Shown: positions 22,001 to 35,800 of the stretch, in pieces
Numbering within the stretch: position 1 is the stretch's first letter
Layout: every line of letters begins with the position of its first letter
Assembly (NCBI GenBank): GCA_963920705.1
Contig: CAWUCO010000207.1
Coordinates: 434,001 to 498,000 of the forward strand
From: Odiellus spinosus
Taxonomy: Eukaryota > Arthropoda > Arachnida > Opiliones > Phalangiidae
DNA length: 64,000 nt
Reading direction: 5' to 3'
Notes under the pieces: generated by a model
What the model was told of the DNA's origin: nothing
Database searches by the model: none
The model's input: only the letters and a program-made list of their open reading frames with translations
Made by a program: the position numbers and the translations under genes

Positions 22001-25000
22001 GTCTAAATCGCTTAAAAATCAAATGTTTGTGTCCATTTGAATCCAATAATCTTGGATTTTTAAGCGTTTTTGCTTAATTTTAACCAATTTTATATTTGTC
22101 ACGTTTTGGCAATTTAGACAAAACAAAATTCATTCGAAAGAGCAATTAATGGACAGTCTAAATAATAAGAGTTTTCAAAAATCCGTTGAAAAACAAGAAA
22201 AATATGGCCAATTCAAGAAATCATACAATATCAAAATAGTCAAATTTCAGATTTTAAAAATTCGCTTTTTGATATTAGATGTTTTTTGAATTAACCATAT
22301 TTTCCATGTTTTTCAACGGATTTTCCAAAACTCTTGTTTTTTAGATATTCCAATATTTGCTCTTTCGATAAGTGTGGATTTTGTCTAAATCAATTAAAAA
22401 TCAAATGTTTTGTGTCCATTTGAATCCAATAATCTTGGATTTTTAAGCGTTTTTGCTTAATTTTAACCAATTTTATATTTGTCACGTTTTGGCCATTTAG
22501 ACAAAACAAAAGTCATTCGAAAGAGCAATTAATGGACAGTCTAAATAATAAGAGTTTTCAAAAATCCGTTGAAAAACAAGAAAAATATGGCCAATTCAAA
22601 AAATCATACAATATCAAAATAGTCAAATTTCAGATTTTAAAAATTCGCTTTTTGATATTAGATGTTTTTTGAATTAACCATATTTTCCATGTTTTTCAAC
22701 GGATTTTCCAAAACTCTTGTTTTTTTAGATAGTCCAATATTTGCTCTTTCGATAGGTGTATATTTTGTCTAAATCGCTTAAAAATCAAATGTTTGTGTCC
22801 ATTTGAATCCAATAATCTTGGATTTTTAAGCGTTTTTGCTTAATTTTAACCAATTTTATATTTGTCACGTTTTGGCAATTTAGACAAAACAAAATTCATT
22901 CGAAAGAGCAATTAATGGACAGTCTAAATAATAAGAGTTTTCAAAAATCCGTTGAAAAACAAGAAAAATATGGCCAATTCAAGAAATCATACAATATCAA
23001 AATAGTCAAATTTCAGATTTTAAAAATTCGCTTTTTGATATTAGATGTTTTTTGAATTAACCATATTTTCCATGTTTTTCAACGGATTTTCCAAAACTCT
23101 TGTTTTTTAGATATTCCAATATTTGCTCTTTCGATAAGTGTGGATTTTGTCTAAATCAATTAAAAATCAAATGTTTTGTGTCCATTTGAATCCAATAATC
23201 TTGGATTTTTAAGCGTTTTTGCTTAATTTTAACCAATTAATGGACAGTCTAAATAATAAGAGTTTTCAAAAATCCGTTGAAAAACAAGAAAAATATGGCC
23301 AATTCAAGAAATCATACAATATCAAAATAGTCAAATTTCAGATTTTAAAAATTCGCTTTTTGATATTAGATGTTTTTTGAATTGGCCATATTTTCCATGT
23401 TTTTCAACGGATTTTCCAAAACTCTTGTTTTTTAGATAGACCAATATTTGTTCTTTCGAGTGGTGTTAATTTTGTCTAGATCGCTTAAAAATCAAATGTT
23501 TTGTGTCCATTTGAATCCAATAATCTTGGATTTTTAAGCGTTTTTGCTTAATTTTAACCAATTTTATATTTGTCACGTTTTGGCCATTTAGACAAAACCA
23601 AAGTCATTCGAAAGAGCAATTAATGGACAGTCTAAATAATAAGAGTTTTCAAAAATCCGTTGAAAAACAAGAAAAATATGGCCAATTCAAAAAATCATAC
23701 AATATCAAAATAGTCAAATTTCAGATTTTAAAAATTCGCTTTTTGATATTAGATGTTTTTTGAATTAACCATATTTTCCATGTTTTTCAACGGATTTTCC
23801 AAAACTCTTGTTTTTTAGATAGACAAATATTTGCTCTTTCGAGTGGTGTTAATTTTGTCTAAATCGCTGTAAAATGAAATGTTCTGTGTCCATTTGAATC
23901 CAATAATCTTGGATTTTTAAGCGTTTATGCTTAATTTCAACCAATTTTATATTTGTCACGTTTTGGCAATTTAGACAAAACCAAAGTCATTCGAAAGAGC
24001 AATTAATGGACGGTCTAAATAATAAGAGTTTTAAAAAATCCTTTGAAAAACAAGAAAAATATGGCCAATTCAAGAAATCATACAATATCAAAATAGTCAA
24101 ATTTCAGATTTTAAAAATTCGCTTTTTGATATTAGATGTTTTTTGAATTGGCCATATTTTCCATGTTTTTCAACGGATTTTCCAAAACTCTTGTTTTTTA
24201 GATAGACAAATATTTGGTCTTTCGAGTGGTGTTAATTTTGTCTAAATCGCTGTAAAATGAAATGTTCTGTGTCCATTTGAATCCAATAATCTTGGATTTT
24301 TAAGCGTTTATGCTTAAATTTAACCAATTTTATATTTGTCACGTATTGGCAATTTAGACAAAACCAAAGTCATTCGAAAGAGCAATTAATGGACGGTCTA
24401 AATAATAAGAGTTTTCAAAAATCCGTTGAAAAACAAGAAAAATATGGCCAATTCAAGAAATCATACAATATCAAAATAGTCAAATTTCAGATTTTAAAAA
24501 TTCGCTTTTTGATATTAGATGTTTTTTGAATTGGCCATATTTTCCATGTTTTTGCTTAATTTTAACCAATTTTATATTTGTCACGTTTTGGCAATTTAGA
24601 CAAAAACTAAGACATTCGAAAGAGCAATTAATGGACGGTCTAAATAATAAGAGTTTTAAAAAATCCTTTGAAAAACAAGAAAATTATGGCCAATTCAAGA
24701 AATCATACAATATCAAAATAGTCAAATTTCAGATTTTAAAAATTCGCTTTTTGATATTAGATGTTTTTTGAATTAACCATATTTTCCATGTTTTTCAACG
24801 GATTTTCCAAAACTCTTGTTTTTTAGATATTCCAATATTTGCTCTTTCGATAAGTGTTGATTTTGTCTAAATCGCTTAAAAATCAAATGTTTTGTGTCCA
24901 TTTGAATCCAATAATCTTGGATTTTTAAGCGTTTTTGCTTAATTTTAACCAATTAATGGACAGTCTAAATAATAAGAGTTTTCAAAAATCGGTTGAAAAA

Positions 25001-27699
25001 CAAGAAAAATATGGCCAATTCAAAAAATCATACAATATCAAAATAGTCAAATTTCAGATTTTAAAAATTCGCTTTTTGATATTTGATGTTTTTTGAATTA
25101 ACCATATTTTCCATGTTTTTCAACGGATTTTCCAAAACTCTTGCTTTTTAGATAGACAAATATTTGCTCTTTCGAGTGGTGTTAATTTTGTCTAAATCGC
25201 TGTAAAATGAAATTTTCTGTGTCCATTTGAATCCAATAATCTTGGATTTTTAAGCGTTTATACTTAAATTTAACCAATTTTATATTTGCCACGTATTGGC
25301 AATTTAGACAAAACCAAAGTCATTCGAAAGAGCAATTAATGGACAGTCTAAATAATAAGAGTTTTCAAAAATCCGTTGAAAAACAAGAAAAATATGGCCA
25401 ATTCAAGAAATCATACAATATCAAAATCGTCAAATTTCAGATTTTAAAAATTCGCTTTTTGATATTAGATGTTTTTTGAATTGGCCATATTTTCCATGTT
25501 TTTCAACGGATTTTCCAAAACTCTTGTTTTTTAGATAGTCCAATATTTGCTCTTTCGATAGGTGTATATTTTGTCTAAATCGCTTAAAAATCAAATGTTT
25601 GTGTCCATTTGAATCCAATAATCTTGGATTTTTAAGCGTTTTTGCTTAATTTTAACCAATTTTATATTTGTCACGTTTTGGCAATTTAGACAAAACAAAA
25701 TTCATTCGAAAGAGCAATTAATGGACAGTCTAAATAATAAGAGTTTTCAAAAATCCGTTGAAAAACAAGAAAAATATGGCCAATTCAAGAAATCATACAA
25801 TATCAAAATAGTCAAATTTCAGATTTTAAAAATTCGCTTTTTGATATTAGATGTTTTTTGAATTAACCATATTTTCCATGTTTTTCAACGGATTTTCCAA
25901 AACTCTTGTTTTTTAGATAATCCAATATTTGCTCTTTCGATAGGTGTATATTTTGTCTAAATCGCTTAAAAATCAAATGTTTGTGTCCATTTGAATCCAA
26001 TAATCTTGGATTTTTAAGCGTTTTTGCTTAATTTTAACCAATTTTATATTTGTCACGTTTTGGCAATTTAGACAAAACAAAATTCATTCGAAAGAGCAAT
26101 TAATGGACAGTCTAAATAATAAGAGTTTTCAAAAATCCGTTGAAAAACAAGAAAAATATGGCCAATTCAAGAAATCATACAATATCAAAATAGTCAAATT
26201 TCAGATTTTAAAAATTCGCTTTTTGATATTAGATGTTTTTTGAATTGACCATATTTTCCATGTTTTTAAACGGAATTTCCAAAACTCTGGTTTTTTAGAT
26301 AGACCAATATTTGCTCTTCGATAAGTGTTGATTTGTCTAAATCGCTTAAAAATCAAATGTTTTGTGTCCATTTGAATCCAATAATCTTGGATTTTGAAGC
26401 GTTTTTGCATAATTTTAAACAATTAATGGACCGTCTAAATAATAAGAGTTTTCAAAAATCCGTTGAAAAACAAGAAAAATATGGCAAATTCAAAAAATCA
26501 TACAATATCAAAATAGTCAAATTTCAGATTTTAAAAATTCGCTTTTTGATATTAGATGTTTTTTGAATTAACCATATTTTCCATGTTTTTCAACGGATTT
26601 TCCAAAACTCTTGTTTTTTAGATATTCCAATATTTGCTCTTTCGATAAGTGTGGATTTTGTCTAAATCAATTAAAAATCAAATGTTTTGTGTCCATTTGA
26701 ATCCAATAATCTTGGATTTTTAAGCGTTTTTGCTTAATTTTAACCAATTAATGGACAGTCTAAATAATAAGAGTTTTCAAAAATCCGTTGAAAAACAAGA
26801 AAAATATGGCCAATTCAAGAAATCATACAATATCAAAATAGTCAAATTTCAGATTTTAAAAATTCGCTTTTTGATATTAGATGTTTTTTGAATTGGCCAT
26901 ATTTCCATGTTTTTCAACGGATTTTCCAAAACTCTTGTTTTTTAGATAGACCAATATTTGTTCTTTCGAGTGGTGTTAATTTTGTCTAAATCGCTTAAAA
27001 ATCAAATGTTTTGTGTCCATTTGAATCCAATAATCTTGGATTTTTAAGCGTTTTTGCTTAATTTTAACCAATTTTATATTTGTCACGTTTTGGCCATTTA
27101 GACAAAACCAAAGTCATTCGAAAGAGCAATTAATGGACAGTCTAAATAATAAGAGTTTTCAAAAATCCGTTGAAAAACAAGAAAAATATGGCCAATTCAA
27201 AAAATCATACAATATCAAAATAGTCAAATTTCAGATTTTAAAAATTCGCTTTTTGATATTAGATGTTTTTTGAATTAACCATATTTTCCATGTTTTTCAA
27301 CGGATTTTCCAAAACTCTTGTTTTTTAGATAGACAAATATTTGCTCTTTCGAGTGGTGTTAATTTTGTCTAAATCGCTGTAAAATGAAATGTTCTGTGTC
27401 CATTTGAATCCAATAATCTTGGATTTTTAAGCGTTTATGCTTAATTTCAACCAATTTTATATTTGTCACGTTTTGGCAATTTAGACAAAACCAAAGTCAT
27501 TCGAAAGAGCAATTAATGGACGGTCTAAATAATAAGAGTTTTAAAAAATCCTTTGAAAAACAAGAAAAATATGGCCAATTCAAGAAATCATACAATATCA
27601 AAATAGTCAAATTTCAGATTTTAAAAATTCGCTTTTTGATATTAGATGTTTTTTGAATTGGCCATATTTTCCATGTTTTTCAACGGATTTTCCAAAACT

Positions 27700-29880
27700 C
27701 TTGTTTTTTAGATAGACAAATATTTGCTCTTTCGAGTGGTGTTAATTTTGTCTAAATCGCTGTAAAATTAAATGTTCTGTGTCAGTTTGAATCCAATAAT
27801 CTTGGATTTTTAAGCGTTTATACTTAAATTTAACCAATTTTATATTTGCCACGTTTTGGCAATTTAGACAAAACCAAAGTCATTCGAAAGAGCAATTAAT
27901 GGACAGTCTAAATAATAAGAGTTTTCAAAAATCCGTTGAAAAACAAGAAAAATATGGCCAATTCAAGAAATCATACAATATCAAAATAGTCAAATTTCAG
28001 ATTTTAAAAATTCGCTTTTTGATATTAGATGTTTTTTGAATTGGCCATATTTTCCATGTTTTTCAACGGATTTTCCAAAACTCTTGTTTTTTTAGATAGT
28101 CCAATATTTGCTCTTTCGATAGGTGTATATTTTGTCTAAATCGCTTAAAAATCAAATGTTTGTGTCCATTTGAATCCAATAATCTTGGATTTTTAAGCGT
28201 TTTTGCTTAATTTTAACCAATTTTATATTTGTCACGTTTTGGCAATTTAGACAAAACAAAATTCATTCGAAAGAGCAATTAATGGACAGTCTAAATAATA
28301 AGAGTTTTCAAAAATCCGTTGAAAAACAAGAAAAATATGGCCAATTCAAGAAATCATACAATATCAAAATAGTCAAATTTCAGATTTTAAAAATTCGCTT
28401 TTTGATATTAGATGTTTTTTGAATTAACCATATTTTCCATGTTTTTCAACGGATTTTCCAAAACTCTTGTTTTTTAGATATTCCAATATTTGCTCTTTCG
28501 ATAAGTGTTGATTTTGTCTAAATCAATTAAAAATCAAATGTTTTGTGTCCATTTGAATCCAATAATCTTGGATTTTTAAGCGTTTTTGCTTAATTTTAAC
28601 CAATTAATGGACAGTCTAAATAATAAGAGTTTTCAAAAATCCGTTGAAAAACAAGAAAAATATGGCCAATTCAAGAAATCATACAATATCAAAATAGTCA
28701 AATTTCAGATTTTAAAAATTCGCTTTTTGATATTAGATGTTTTTTGAATTGGCCATATTTTCCATGTTTTTCAACGGATTTTCCAAAACTCTTGTTTTTT
28801 AGATAGACAAATATTTGCTCTTTCGAGTGGTGTTAATTTTGTCTAAATCGCTGTAAAATTAAATGTTCTGTGTCAGTTTGAATCCAATAATCTTGGATTT
28901 TTAAGCGTTTATACTTAAATTTAACCAATTTTATATTTGCCACGTTTTGGCAATTTAGACAAAACCAAAGTCATTCGAAAGAGCAATTAATGGACAGTCT
29001 AAATAATAAGAGTTTTCAAAAATCCGTTGAAAAACAAGAAAAATATGGCCAATTCAAGAAATCATACAATATCAAAATAGTCAAATTTCAGATTTTAAAA
29101 ATTCGCTTTTTGATATTAGATGTTTTTTGAATTGGCCATATTTTCCATGTTTTTCAACGGATTTTCCAAAACTCTTGTTTTTTTAGATAGTCCAATATTT
29201 GCTCTTTCGATAGGTGTATATTTTGTCTAAATCGCTTAAAAATCAAATGTTTGTGTCCATTTGAATCCAATAATCTTGGATTTTTAAGCGTTTTTGCTTA
29301 ATTTTAACCAATTTTATATTTGTCACGTTTTGGCAATTTAGACAAAACAAAATTCATTCGAAAGAGCAATTAATGGACAGTCTAAATAATAAGAGTTTTC
29401 AAAAATCCGTTGAAAAACAAGAAAAATATGGCCAATTCAAGAAATCATACAATATCAAAATAGTCAAATTTCAGATTTTAAAAATTCGCTTTTTGATATT
29501 AGATGTTTTTTGAATTAACCATATTTTCCATGTTTTTCAACGGATTTTCCAAAACTCTTGTTTTTTAGATATTCCAATATTTGCTCTTTCGATAAGTGTT
29601 GATTTTGTCTAAATCAATTAAAAATCAAATGTTTTGTGTCCATTTGAATCCAATAATCTTGGATTTTTAAGCGTTTTTGCTTAATTTTAACCAATTAATG
29701 GACAGTCTAAATAATAAGAGTTTTCAAAAATCCGTTGAAAAACAAGAAAAATATGGCCAATTCAAGAAATCATACAATATCAAAATAGTCAAATTTCAGA
29801 TTTTAAAAATTCGCTTTTTGATATTAGATGTTTTTTGAATTGGCCATATTTTCCATGTTTTTCAACGGATTTTCCAAAAC
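27700..29880 (+). repeat. Recent tandem duplication of three monomers (about 1,091 bp x 2)
   Basis: Two adjacent blocks share private variants at the same positions: 'ctgtaaaattaaatg' with 'gtgtcagtttgaatcc' at about 27,781 and again at 28,872, then the seven-T 'ttgtttttttagatag' at about 28,084 and 29,180. The period of 1,091 equals two full monomers plus one 326-bp monomer. Exact ends are approximate because the flanks are homologous. Confidence 0.9.
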
Positions 29881-32800
29881 TCTTGTTTTTTAGATAGACC
29901 AATATTTGTTCTTTCGAGTGGTGTTAATTTTGTCTAAATCGCTTAAAAATCAAATGTTTTGTGTCCATTTGAATCCAATAATCTTGGATTTTTAAGCGTT
30001 TTTGCTTAATTTTAACCAATTTTATATTTGTCACGTTTTGGCCATTTAGACAAAACCAAAGTCATTCGAAAGAGCAATTAATGGACAGTCTAAATAATAA
30101 GAGTTTTCAAAAATCCGTTGAAAAACAAGAAAAATATGGCCAATTCAAAAAATCATACAATATCAAAATAGTCAAATTTCAGATTTTAAAAATTCGCTTT
30201 TTGATATTAGATGTTTTTTGAATTAACCATATTTTCCATGTTTTTCAACGGATTTTCCAAAACTCTTGTTTTTTAGATAGACAAATATTTGCTCTTTCGA
30301 GTGGTGTTAATTTTGTCTAAATCGCTGTAAAATGAAATGTTCTGTGTCCATTTGAATCCAATAATCTTGGATTTTTAAGCGTTTATGCTTAATTTCAACC
30401 AATTTTATATTTGTCACGTTTTGGCAATTTAGACAAAACCAAAGTCATTCGAAAGAGCAATTAATGGACGGTCTAAATAATAAGAGTTTTAAAAAATCCG
30501 TTGAAAAACAAGAAAAATATGGCCAATTCAAGAAATCATACAATATCAAAATAGTCAAATTTCAGATTTTAAAAATTCGCTTTTTGATATTAGATGTTTT
30601 TTGAATTGGCCATATTTTCCATGTTTTTCAACGGATTTTCCAAAACTCTTGTTTTTTAGATAGACAAATATTTGCTCTTTCGAGTGGTGTTAATTTTGTC
30701 TAAATCGCTGTAAAATGAAATGTTCTGTGTCCATTTGAATCCAATAATCTTGGATTTTTAAGCGTTTATACTTAAATTTAACCAATTTTATATTTGCCAC
30801 GTATTGGCAATTTAGACAAAACCAACGTCATTCGAAAGAGCAATTAATGGACAGTCTAAATAATAAGAGTTTTCAAAAATCCGTTGAAAAACAAGAAAAA
30901 TATGGCCAATTCAAGAAATCATACAATATCAAAATAGTCAAATTTCAGATTTTAAAAATTCGCTTTTTGATATTAGATGTTTTTTGAATTGGCCATATTT
31001 TCCATGTTTTTCAACGGATTTTCCAAAACTCTTGTTTTTTTAGATAGTCCAATATTTGCTCTTTCGATAGGTGTATATTTTGTCTAAATCGCTTAAAAAT
31101 CAAATGTTTGTGTCCATTTGAATCCAATAATCTTGGATTTTTAAGCGTTTTTGCTTAATTTTAACCAATTTTATATTTGTCACGTTTTGGCAATTTAGAC
31201 AAAACAAAATTCATTCGAAAGAGCAATTAATGGACAGTCTAAATAATAAGAGTTTTCAAAAATCCGTTGAAAAACAAGAAAAATATGGCCAATTCAAGAA
31301 ATCATACAATTTCAAAATAGTCAAATTTCAGATTTTAAAAATTCGCTTTTTCATATTAGATGTTTTTTGAATTAACCATATTTTCCATGTTTTTCAACGG
31401 ATTTTCCAAAACTCTTGTTTTTTAGATATTCCAATATTTGCTTTTTCGATAAGTGTTGATTTTGTCTAAATCAATTAAAAATCAAATGTTTTGTGTCCAT
31501 TTGAATCCAATAATCTTGGATTTTTAAGCGTTTTTGCTTAATTTTAACCAATTAATGGACAGTCTAAATAATAAGAGTTTTCAAAAATCCGTTGAAAAAC
31601 AAGAAAAATATGGCCAATTCAAGAAATCATACAATATCAAAATAGTCAAATTTCAGATTTTAAAAATTCGCTTTTTGATATTAAATGTTTTTTGAATTGG
31701 CCATATTTTCCATGTTTTTCAACGGATTTTCCAAAACTCTTGTTTTTTAGATAGAAAAATATTTGTTCTTTCGAGTGGTGTTAATTTTGTCTAAATCGCT
31801 TAAAAATCAAATGTTTTGTGTCCATTTGAATCCAATAATCTTGGATTTTTAGCCTTTTTGCTTAATTTTAACCAATTTTATATTTGTCACGTTTTGGCCA
31901 TTTAGACAAAACCAAAGTCATTCGAAAGAGTAATTAATGGACAGTCTAAATAATAAGAGTTTTCAAAAATCCGTTGAAAAACAAGAAAAATATGGCCAAT
32001 TCAAAAAATCATACAATATCAAAATAGTCAAATTTCAGATTTTAAAAATTCGCTTTTTGATATTAGATGTTTTTTGAATTAACCATATTTTCCATGTTTT
32101 TCAACGGATTTTCCAAAACTCTTGTTTTTTAGATAGACAAATATTTGCTCTTTCGAGTGGTGTTAATTTTGTCTAAATCGCTGTAAAATGAAATGTTCTG
32201 TGTCCATTTGAATCCAATAATCTTGGATTTTTAAGCGTTTATGCTTAATTTCAACCAATTTTATATTTGTCACGTTTTGGCAATTTAGACAAAACCAAAG
32301 TCATTCGAAAGAGCAATTAATGGACGGTCTAAATAATAAGAGTTTTAAAAAATCCTTTGAAAAACAAGAAAAATATGGCCAATTCAAGAAATCATACAAT
32401 ATCAAAATAGTCAAATTTCAGATTTTAAAATTTCGCTTTTTGATATTAGATGTTTTTTGAATTGGCCATATTTTCCATGTTTTTCAACGGATTTTCCAAA
32501 ACTCTTGTTTTTTAGATAGACAAATATTTGCTCTTTCGAGTGGTGTTAATTTTGTCTAAATCGCTGTAAAATGAAATGTTCTGTGTCCATTTGAATCCAA
32601 TAATCTTGGAGTTTTAAGCGTTTATGCTTAAATTTAACCAATTTTATATTTGTCACGTATTGGCAATTTAGACAAAACCAAAGTCATTCGAAAGAGCAAT
32701 TAATGGACGGTCTAAATAATAAGAGTTTTCAAAAATCCGTTGAAAAACAAGAAAAATATGGCCAATTCAAGAAATCATACAATATCAAAATAGTCAAATT

Positions 32801-35800
32801 TCAGATTTTAAAAATTCGCTTTTTGATATTAGATGTTTTTTGAATTGGCCATATTTTCCATGTTTTTGCTTAATTTTAACCAATTTTATATTTGTCACGT
32901 TTTGGCAATTTAGACAAAAACTAAGACATTCGAAAGAGCAATTAATGGACGGTCTAAATAATAAGAGTTTTAAAAAATCCTTTGAAAAACAAGAAAATTA
33001 TGGCCAATTCAAGAAATCATACAATATCAAAATAGTCAAATTTCAGATTTTAAAAATTCGCTTTTTGATATTAGATGTTTTTTGAATTGGCCATATTTTC
33101 CATGTTTTTGCTTAATTTTAACCAATTTTATATTTGTCACGTTTTGGCAATTTAGACAAACCAAAGTCATTCGAAAGAGCAATTAATGGACGGTCTAAAT
33201 AATAATAGTTTTCAAAAATCCGTTGAAAAACAAGAAAAATATGGCCAATTCAAGAAATCATACAATATCAAAATAGTCAAATTTCAGATTTTAAAAATTC
33301 GCTTTTTGATATTAGATGTTTTTTGAATTAACCATATTTTCCATGTTTTTCAACGGATTTTCCAAAACTCTTGTTTTTTAGATGTTCCAATATTTGCTCT
33401 TTCGATAAGTGTTGATTTTGTCTAAATCGCTTAAAAATCAAATGTTTTGTGTCCATTTGAATCCAATAATCTTGGATTTTTAAGCGTTTATGCTTAAATT
33501 TAACCAATTTTATATTTGTCACGTATTGGCAATTTAGACAAAACCAAAGTCATTCGAAAGAGCAATTAATGGACGGTCTAAATAATAAGAGTTTTCAAAA
33601 ATCCGTTGAAAAACAAGAAAAATATGGCCAATTCAAGAAATCATACAATATCAAAATAGTCAAATTTCAGATTTTAAAAATTCGCTTTTTGATATTAGAT
33701 GTTTTTTGAATTGGCCATATTTTCCATGTTTTTGCTTAATTTTAACCAATTTTATATTTGTCACGTTTTGGCAATTTAGACAAAAACTAAGACATTCGAA
33801 AGAGCAATTAATGGACGGTCTAAATAATAAGAGTTTTAAAAAATCCTTTGAAAAACAAGAAAATTATGGCCAATTCAAGAAATCATACAATATCAAAATA
33901 GACAAATTTCAGATTTTAAAAATTCGCTTTTTGATATTAGATGTTTTTTGAATTGGCCATATTTTCCATGTTTTTGCTTAATTTTAACCAATTTTATATT
34001 TGTCACGTTTTGGCAATTTAGACAAACCAAAGTCATTCGAAAGAGCAATTAATGGACGGTCTAAATAATAATAGTTTTCAAAAATCCGTTGAAAAACAAG
34101 AAAAATATGGCCAATTCAAGAAATCATACAATATCAAAATAGTCAAATTTCAGATTTTAAAAATTCGCTTTTTGATATTAGATGTTTTTTGAATTAACCA
34201 TATTTTCCATGTTTTTCAACGGATTTTCCAAAACTCTTGTTTTTTAGATGTTCCAATATTTGCTCTTTCGATAAGTGTTGATTTTTTCTAAATCGCTTAA
34301 AAATCAAATGTTTTGTGTCCATTTGAATCCAATAATCTTGGATTTTTAAGCGTTTTTGCTTAATTTTAACCAATTAATGGACAGTCTAAATAATAAGAGT
34401 TTTCAAAAATCGGTTGAAAAACAAGAAAAATATGGCCAATTCAAAAAATCATACAATATCAAAATAGTCAAATTTCAAATTTTAAAAATTCGCTTTTTGA
34501 TATTAGATGTTTTTTGAATTGGCCATATTTTCCATGTTTTTGCTTAATTTTAACCAATTTTATATTTGTCACGTTTTGGCAATTTAGACAAAAACTAAGA
34601 CATTCGAAAGAGCAATTAATGGACGGTCTAAATAATAAGAGTTTTAAAAAATCCTTTGAAAAACAAGAAAATTATGGCCAATTCAAGAAATCAAACAATA
34701 TCAAAATAGTCAAATTTCAGATTTTAAAAATTCGCTTTTTGATATTAGATGTTTTTTGAATTGGCCATATTTTCCATGTTTTTGCTTAATTTTAACCAAT
34801 TTTATATTTGTCACGTTTTGGCAATTTAGACAAACCAAAGTCATTCGAAAGAGCAATTAATGGACGGTCTAAATAATAATAGTTTTCAAAAATCCGTTGA
34901 AAAACAAGAAAAATATGGCCAATTCAAGAAATCATACAATATCAAAATAGTCAAATTTCAGATTTTAAAAATTCGCTTTTTGATATTAGATGTTTTTTGA
35001 ATTAACCATATTTTCCATGTTTTTCAACGGATTTTCCAAAACTCTTGTTTTTTAGATATTCCAATATTTGCTCTTTCGATAAGTGTTGATTTTGTCTAAA
35101 TCGCTTAAAAATCAAATGTTTTGTGTCCATTTGAATCCAATAATCTTGGATTTTTAAGCGTTTTTGCTTAATTTTAACCAATTAATGGACAGTCTAAATA
35201 ATAAGAGTTTTCAAAAATCGGTTGAAAAACAAGAAAAATATGGCCAATTCAAAAAATCATACAATATCAAAATAGTCAAATTTCAGATTTTAAAAATTCG
35301 CTTTTTGATATTTGATGTTTTTTGAATTAACCATATTTTCCATGTTTTTCAACGGATTTTCCAAAACTCTTGTTTTTTAGATAGACAAATATTTGCTCTT
35401 TCGAGTGGTGTTAATTTTGTCTAAATCGCTGTAAAATGAAATTTTCTGTGTCCATTTGAATCCAATAATCTTGGATTTTTAAGCGTTTATACTTAAATTT
35501 AACCAATTTTATATTTGCCACGTATTGGCAATTTAGACAAAACCAAAGTCATTCGAAAGAGCAATTAATGGACAGTCTAAATAATAAGAGTTTTCAAAAA
35601 TCCGTTGAAAAACAAGAAAAATATGGCCAATTCAAGAAATCATACAATATCAAAATAGTCAAATTTCAGATTTTAAAAATTCGCTTTTTGATATTAGATG
35701 TTTTTTGAATTAACCATATTTTCCATGTTTTTCAACGGATTTTCCAAAACTCTTGTTTTTTAGATAGTCCAATATTTGCTCTTTCGATAGGTGTATATTT

